Position numbers and translations under genes: made by a program. A DNA stretch of 9,649 nt, taken from NCBI GenBank assembly GCA_021413535.1, contig JAIOQF010000041.1, positions 954 through 10,602 of the forward strand, given 5' to 3'. The notes below the pieces were generated by a model. The model saw only the letters and a list, made by a program, of their open reading frames with translations. It ran no database searches and was not told the origin of the DNA. Below are positions 5,689 through 9,649 of the stretch, piece after piece. Origin of the DNA: Verrucomicrobiota bacterium. GTDB taxonomy: Bacteria; Verrucomicrobiota; Verrucomicrobiia; Verrucomicrobiales; Verrucomicrobiaceae. Every line of letters starts with the position of its first letter. Positions within the stretch are counted from its first letter, which is position 1.

Positions 5689-6849
5689 ATGCCGACTGTC
5701 GCCAGTTATTGCACGACCTTCCTGAAGCCGGAGATGCGCCACATCTTCCGGCAGATCACCGGTCTGCGGCGCTACGACACCTTCGTGATCTGCAAGGAGC
5801 GCCAGAATGCGGACATGTATCCCATGCCCGAAGGCGGAGTGGAACTCGCGCCCGGCGTGCGGAGCAATTTCATCCGGCGCTTTTGGCTGAAATATATCCG
5901 GCGGGAAGCGCCCATCGTTTATCGCGGCGAATACGGCGTGCTTGCGCGATTGTTGGATCGCAGGCACGCCGACTTGATGCATGTTTATTTCGGGCATACC
6001 GGCGTGCATCTGCTGCCGTTTATTCAGCGCTGGCCTCAACCGGTCGTGGTTTCGTTTCACGGCATGGACATCCAGACTCGCGCGCATGATTCGAGTTACG
6101 AATCCAAGCTGCGCGACGTGCTCCATGCCAGCACGCTGGTGCTGGCGCGATCCGATTCGCTGCTGGATCGATTGCGGGAACTGGGCTGTCCGGAAAACAA
6201 GCTGCGTATGAATCGCACCGGCATCCCATTGCAACAGTTTTCATTCGTGTCGCGCACAGCACCGACCGATGGCGGGTGGCGCTTCGTGCAGGCCTGCCGT
6301 TTGATCGAGAAGAAGGGGATCGACGATGCGCTTCATGCGTTCGCGATGTTCAGTGCGAGGTTCCCGCAGGCGCACTTTACGATTGCGGGGGATGGGCCGC
6401 TTCGCATGGATTTGGAGAAGCTGCGCGATGAACTCGGTCTGCAAGACAAGGTGACATTTGCCGGATTCCTCAACGGTTCGGAACTCTGCGAACTGTATCA
6501 GCGTTCGCATGTTTTCCTGCATCCGAGCCGGATGACTGATGATCAGAATCAGGAGGGCGTGCCCAACTCCATGTTGGAAGCTATGGCTACGGGTTTGCCT
6601 GTCATTGCCACGCAGCACGGCGGCATTCCTGAGGCCGTGCGTGATGGAGTGAGTGGCATTCTGGTTGCCGAACGCGACCGCGCTGCTCTGCACGAGGCAA
6701 TGATCAGTCTGGCGACAGACGACCATCGTTGGTCACGTCTGAGTGCGTCAGCGGCGGAAGATGTCCGGGAGAATTTTGCGGCTGTCGCGCAGATTGCGAA
6801 GCTAGAGTCAGTCTATGATGAAGCCATAGCCTTGAAGCAACATGCCTGA
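5689..6849 (+). CDS. GT4-family glycosyltransferase, WcaL-like (first of a tandem pair)
   Basis: This 386-residue retaining GT-B glycosyltransferase shows the GT4 C-terminal half clearly: QACRLIEKKGIDDAL (201-215), IAGDGPLR (232-239) and the nucleotide-sugar motif E289-x7-E297 (EGVPNSMLEAMATGLPV), then HGGIPEAV. The N-terminal acceptor half has TTFLKPEM (9-16), TGLRRY, HVYFGHTGVH (98-107) and VVSFHGMDI (120-128). The layout, with HFG-like and FHG-D-I motifs and a GCPENKLRMNRTGIP segment, resembles colanic acid transferases such as WcaL. No signal peptide or obvious membrane span is seen, so it should act in the cytoplasm or at the inner face of the membrane. Donor and acceptor cannot be read from the sequence. 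It starts 3 bp after obg and overlaps the next gene by 8 bp, so the three are probably one operon. Confidence 0.9.
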   Translation: MPTVASYCTTFLKPEMRHIFRQITGLRRYDTFVICKERQNADMYPMPEGGVELAPGVRSNFIRRFWLKYIRREAPIVYRGEYGVLARLLDRRHADLMHVYFGHTGVHLLPFIQRWPQPVVVSFHGMDIQTRAHDSSYESKLRDVLHASTLVLARSDSLLDRLRELGCPENKLRMNRTGIPLQQFSFVSRTAPTDGGWRFVQACRLIEKKGIDDALHAFAMFSARFPQAHFTIAGDGPLRMDLEKLRDELGLQDKVTFAGFLNGSELCELYQRSHVFLHPSRMTDDQNQEGVPNSMLEAMATGLPVIATQHGGIPEAVRDGVSGILVAERDRAALHEAMISLATDDHRWSRLSASAAEDVRENFAAVAQIAKLESVYDEAIALKQHA

Positions 6850-8056
6850 CGCCGCCGACACCCGCCCGCTGGTCATCTCGCTCTGCGGCACATTTTTGAA
6901 GCCGGAGATGCAGAGCATCTATCGTCAGGTGACGGGGCTGCGTCGGTGGCGCACCAAGGTCTACACCCAGTTGCATAGAAACGAGGAGATGTTTCCGTTC
7001 GAGCCGGTTGTGACTCTGAAGAAACTCGCGCGGCCTCGGCTGCGCGGGAACTTTATCTTGCGATTCTGGTTCAAATACGTGGTGAAGCAATGGCCGCCGC
7101 CGTTTCCGATTAACAAGCAGGTGCAGCCATACTACCCATACGACCTCGTCACCTTGTTGAAGAGCGACAAGCCGGATCTCGTGCATGTCTATTACGGACA
7201 TAAAGCGGTGCATTATTTGGAAATGCTCCAAGCATGGGGCGGGCCCTGGGTGGTTTCTTTCCATGGTGTGGATGTGTCGAAGTTCCTCGACAGAAACGGC
7301 TACGCGGAAAAGTTGAAGATCGTTTTCGCTGAGGCGAAGCTGGTCATGGCGCGCAGCGAATCGCTCCTGACGAAACTGGAAAAGCTTGGGTGTCCGCGTG
7401 AGAAACTGCGGCTCAACCGCACACCCATCCCGCTGGAGCACCTCATCCCCGCCGTGCGCACACCGCCTGCCGACGGGCAATGGCGCTTCATCCAGGCTTG
7501 TCGGTTGATCCAAAAAAAGGGCATCCTGACCACGCTGGAGGCGCTGACCATCGTGAAGCGCCGCTTCCCGCACTTTCGTTATCTCATCTGCGGCGACGGG
7601 CCCTTGCGCGAGAAGATCGTTGAGGTCGTGGCGCAGCTTGGCTTGAGCGGGAATGTCGAGGTGCCCGGCTGGCTGACGCAGGAGCAGCTCATCGCAGAAT
7701 ACCGGCGCGCGCATCTGTTTCTCCATCCGAGCGAGAAGACCAAGGCTGATGATCAGGAAGGCATCCCGAATTCGATGCTCGAAGCCATGGCCACCGGACT
7801 GCCGGTGGTGGCCACGTGGCACGGTGGGATTCCCGAGGCGGTGACGAACGAACACGACGGACTCCTAGTGTCAGAGCACTCGCCGGAAGAACTGGCCGCC
7901 GCGATTATGCGCATGATGAGTGATGCGTCACTTCTTTCGTGTTGTTCGGAAAATGCTGCTGCGTCTTTGCGGGCAAAGTTTGGGAGCGAGACGCAGATCG
8001 CGGCCATGGAGGATGTTTATTCCGAAGCCATCACAGCGTCATCTGGGTGTAAATAA
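6842..8056 (+). CDS. GT4-family glycosyltransferase, WcaL-like (second of a tandem pair)
   Basis: This 404-residue protein is a paralogue of the preceding one. By eye about half the aligned positions match, with shared blocks GTFLKPEM (16-23), TGLRRW (31-36), NFILRFWFKYV (70-80), HVYYGHKAVH (115-124), VVSFHGVDV (137-145), LGCPREKLRLNRTPIP (182-197), IQACRLIQKKGI (217-228) and GDGPLREKI (251-259). The GT4 motif is E306-x7-E314 (EGIPNSMLEAMATGLPV). It has a longer N-terminus (about ten residues) and a Pro/Tyr-rich insertion around 85-100 (PPPFPINKQVQPYYPY). The ATG at 6842 lies inside the last codons of the first gene (shared ATGCCTGA), with only a weak GAAG upstream, so translational coupling is likely. 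The pair probably arose by tandem duplication and may add successive sugars to one envelope glycan (inference). The gene converges on dnaE with a 7-bp gap. Confidence 0.9.
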   Translation: MPDAADTRPLVISLCGTFLKPEMQSIYRQVTGLRRWRTKVYTQLHRNEEMFPFEPVVTLKKLARPRLRGNFILRFWFKYVVKQWPPPFPINKQVQPYYPYDLVTLLKSDKPDLVHVYYGHKAVHYLEMLQAWGGPWVVSFHGVDVSKFLDRNGYAEKLKIVFAEAKLVMARSESLLTKLEKLGCPREKLRLNRTPIPLEHLIPAVRTPPADGQWRFIQACRLIQKKGILTTLEALTIVKRRFPHFRYLICGDGPLREKIVEVVAQLGLSGNVEVPGWLTQEQLIAEYRRAHLFLHPSEKTKADDQEGIPNSMLEAMATGLPVVATWHGGIPEAVTNEHDGLLVSEHSPEELAAAIMRMMSDASLLSCCSENAAASLRAKFGSETQIAAMEDVYSEAITASSGCK

Positions 8057-8063
8057 TCCCAGT

Positions 8064-9649
8064 TTACTTGAGCCACGCTTCCAAACCGTCGCGCAGTGAA
8101 TCACAATCTTCCACGCACCACTCCGGGGCGGCGGCAAGCTTTACGGCTTTTCCGGACGGCAATCGAATATTGAAGTGAATCTCGACGGCACCCGGATGCG
8201 CTGCCAGCGTTTGTCCGATGGCTTCAAGATCGTTCGCACCGTGCCGGCTGCCATCGAGGGTGAGCACGAGCGGGGCATGATCACCGTTGACCGGGATTCC
8301 GTTGGGCACTGTGCTATTTTGCTTGGCGGCTTTCGGTTTCAGGGGTTTGATTTCCTGAACGATGAGCATGATAGCCTCGGTGCGGTCGTCTTTTTTGCAG
8401 CGCGCGCGAACTCCGATGGCAGCGCCGTCTTTGATGAGCTCCTTGTATTTTTCATAGGACTCGTTCCAGGCAATGGCTTCCGAGGTTCCAGAAAAATCTT
8501 CCAGCGTAAAGGTGGCGAACGCGCGGTTGTCCTTCTTCGTAAACTTGATGTCCATCTTCTGAATGAAGCCGGCACAGTGCACACTGCCGCTTTTGTCAGT
8601 GACCAATTCAAGGTCGGCCAGTCGAGTCACTTTTGGGCTGTCGAAGACGCCGCGATACTTGTCGAGTGGATGTCCGGAGACGTAAAAGCCCAGCAGTTCC
8701 TTTTCAAAGACCATCACTTCCTCCTTGCTCCATTCGGGCACATCTTCTCGCACGCGGGAACTGCTGCGCGTGGCGGTCATCGCGGCATCGTCAAACAGGC
8801 TGATCTGACCGCTGCGCTGCTGTTTCTGCTGCGATGCCGCATCACTGAGCATCTGGTCCATGCGGTTGAACAATGAGGCGCGGTGCTCGCCGCCGAAGTC
8901 GAGCGCGCCGACTTTAATGAGCGACTCCAGCATTCGCTTGTTGATCAAGGTGGAGTCGAGGCGCGAAACAAAATCATCCGCATCTTTGAAGACGCCGTTC
9001 GCTTTGCGTTCGGCGATCGCGGCCTCCATGGCCTTTTCGCCTACGTTCTTGATCGCGGAGAGGCCATAGTGAATGGAATTGGGCGTCTTCGAGTCCCCAG
9101 TGGTTTCCGGAGCGAACTTGAGAGAGCTTTTGTTCACGTCCGGTGGCAGGATCGCGATGCCCATGCGCTGGCATTCACTGACGAAGCCGGAGATCTTGTC
9201 GGTGTTGTTGATTTCATAGGACAGCGTGGCCGCCATGAATTCGACTGGGTAGTTCGCCTTCAGATAGGCGGTGCGATAGGTGACGATGCCGTAGGCGGCA
9301 GAGTGCGACTTGTTAAAGCCGTAGCCCGCGAATTTTTCCAGCAAGTCGAAGATGTCGTTGGCGCGCTTGTCGGTGATGTCGTTCGTCTCCTTGCAGCCTT
9401 TCACGAAAATTGCCCGCTGCTCTTCCATCTCCTCCTTCTTCTTTTTGCCCATTGCGCGACGCAACACGTCCGCAGCACCAAGAGTGTAGCCGGCGAGAAG
9501 ATTGGCCGCCTGTTGCACCTGTTCCTGATAGACGAGAATGCCGAAGGTCTCTTTGCTTACTTCTTCAAGCAGGGGATGGAGATACGAAACTTTCTGTGTG
9601 CCCTTTTTGCGCGCGACGAAATCGGGAATCAGATCCATGGGACCCGGCC
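8064..9649 (-). CDS. dnaE: DNA polymerase III subunit alpha, C-terminal half (partial, 5' end outside window)
   Basis: The reading frame enters from the right edge (PGP before MDLIPDFVARKKG), so the ATG at 9638 is internal: it is part of the conserved RPGPM block. 527 residues are visible, matching about E. coli 640 to the end. Numbering from that Met, they are: the fingers/catalytic-core part with LVYQEQVQQAANLLAGY (35-51), LRRAMGKKKKEEM (59-71) and YGFNKSHSAAYGIVTYRTAYLKANYP (106-131); a helix-hairpin-helix region (about 189-250); an internal beta-clamp motif QISLF (278-282, DNA 8793-8807); FEKELLGFYVSGHPLDKY (311-328); an OB fold (about 352-432); and the C-terminal domain ending EAWLK. The PHP domain and catalytic aspartates lie outside the window. 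This is the replicative polymerase subunit, with no sign of disruption. Confidence 0.97.
   Translation of the reverse strand, partial: PGPMDLIPDFVARKKGTQKVSYLHPLLEEVSKETFGILVYQEQVQQAANLLAGYTLGAADVLRRAMGKKKKEEMEEQRAIFVKGCKETNDITDKRANDIFDLLEKFAGYGFNKSHSAAYGIVTYRTAYLKANYPVEFMAATLSYEINNTDKISGFVSECQRMGIAILPPDVNKSSLKFAPETTGDSKTPNSIHYGLSAIKNVGEKAMEAAIAERKANGVFKDADDFVSRLDSTLINKRMLESLIKVGALDFGGEHRASLFNRMDQMLSDAASQQKQQRSGQISLFDDAAMTATRSSSRVREDVPEWSKEEVMVFEKELLGFYVSGHPLDKYRGVFDSPKVTRLADLELVTDKSGSVHCAGFIQKMDIKFTKKDNRAFATFTLEDFSGTSEAIAWNESYEKYKELIKDGAAIGVRARCKKDDRTEAIMLIVQEIKPLKPKAAKQNSTVPNGIPVNGDHAPLVLTLDGSRHGANDLEAIGQTLAAHPGAVEIHFNIRLPSGKAVKLAAAPEWCVEDCDSLRDGLEAWLK

Noticed and set aside
4585..6234. An open minus-strand frame of about 550 codons continuous with the N-terminus of CstA, antisense to obg and the first glycosyltransferase
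   Set aside because: CstA homology starts at 4584, the upstream translation has no family resemblance, low-complexity His/Gln/Arg composition is typical of antisense frames in GC-rich genes, and both opposing genes are strongly supported.
6704..7855. A 383-codon minus-strand frame opposite the second glycosyltransferase
   Set aside because: It is fully antisense to a well-conserved GT4 gene and its translation is His/Arg/Gln-rich without recognisable domains; a codon-bias shadow.
8175..8876. A 233-codon plus-strand frame opposite dnaE
   Set aside because: It is antisense to the OB-fold and clamp-binding region of DnaE, with no recognisable protein features.
9636..9638. ATG at 9638 as the start of a short 524-residue polymerase-like protein
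   Set aside because: The frame continues to the window edge with Pro-Gly-Pro, and this Met is part of the conserved RPGPM block of DnaE, so the gene is cut by the window rather than truncated.

Overview
The window is a gene-dense, GC-rich chromosomal segment, most likely from a Verrucomicrobiota bacterium (or a close relative in the PVC superphylum). The grounds are an exported protein opening with an SHD1-like domain, which is common in Verrucomicrobiota and Planctomycetota, and start sites that mostly lack a Shine-Dalgarno sequence. The lineage is inferred from protein style, not from a marker-gene comparison. No phage, transposon, tRNA, rRNA or CRISPR signature is visible. No gene-free stretch exceeds about 85 bp.

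Layout, left to right. (1) Positions 1-619, minus: the 5' part of an exported SHD1-domain protein that runs off the left edge. (2) Positions 700-1659, minus: a secreted protein with four LysM repeats. (3) A 79-bp AT-rich divergent promoter region. (4) Positions 1739-2548, plus: a membrane-anchored N-acetylmuramoyl-L-alanine amidase (Amidase_3). (5) Positions 2551-4584, minus: the carbon-starvation/pyruvate transporter CstA, converging on the amidase with a 2-bp gap. (6) An 81-bp divergent region carrying a long inverted repeat and a strong sigma70-like promoter. (7) Positions 4666-5685, plus: the ribosome-assembly GTPase Obg, followed almost without a gap by two paralogous GT4 glycosyltransferases (5689-6849 and 6842-8056). 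(8) Positions 8064 to the right edge, minus: the C-terminal half of the DNA polymerase III alpha subunit DnaE, converging on the second glycosyltransferase with a 7-bp gap.

Functionally there are three blocks. The LysM protein and amidase form a divergent cell-wall module: one has binding repeats and no enzyme, the other an enzyme and no binding repeats. Obg and the two glycosyltransferases look like one transcription unit, with a Shine-Dalgarno inside the end of obg and an 8-bp overlap between the glycosyltransferases. CstA is a single gene. Housekeeping genes (obg, dnaE) dominate, so this is ordinary core chromosome rather than an accessory island. I do not see a new defence or mobile system.

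The most interesting points are regulatory. The obg promoter places the predicted transcription start exactly on the GTG start codon, the lysM promoter leaves a leader of only about six bases, and a 14-bp stem inverted repeat spans the cstA/obg intergenic region over the obg -35 element. The tandem glycosyltransferases share a distinctive N-terminal motif and probably act on the same unknown envelope glycan.
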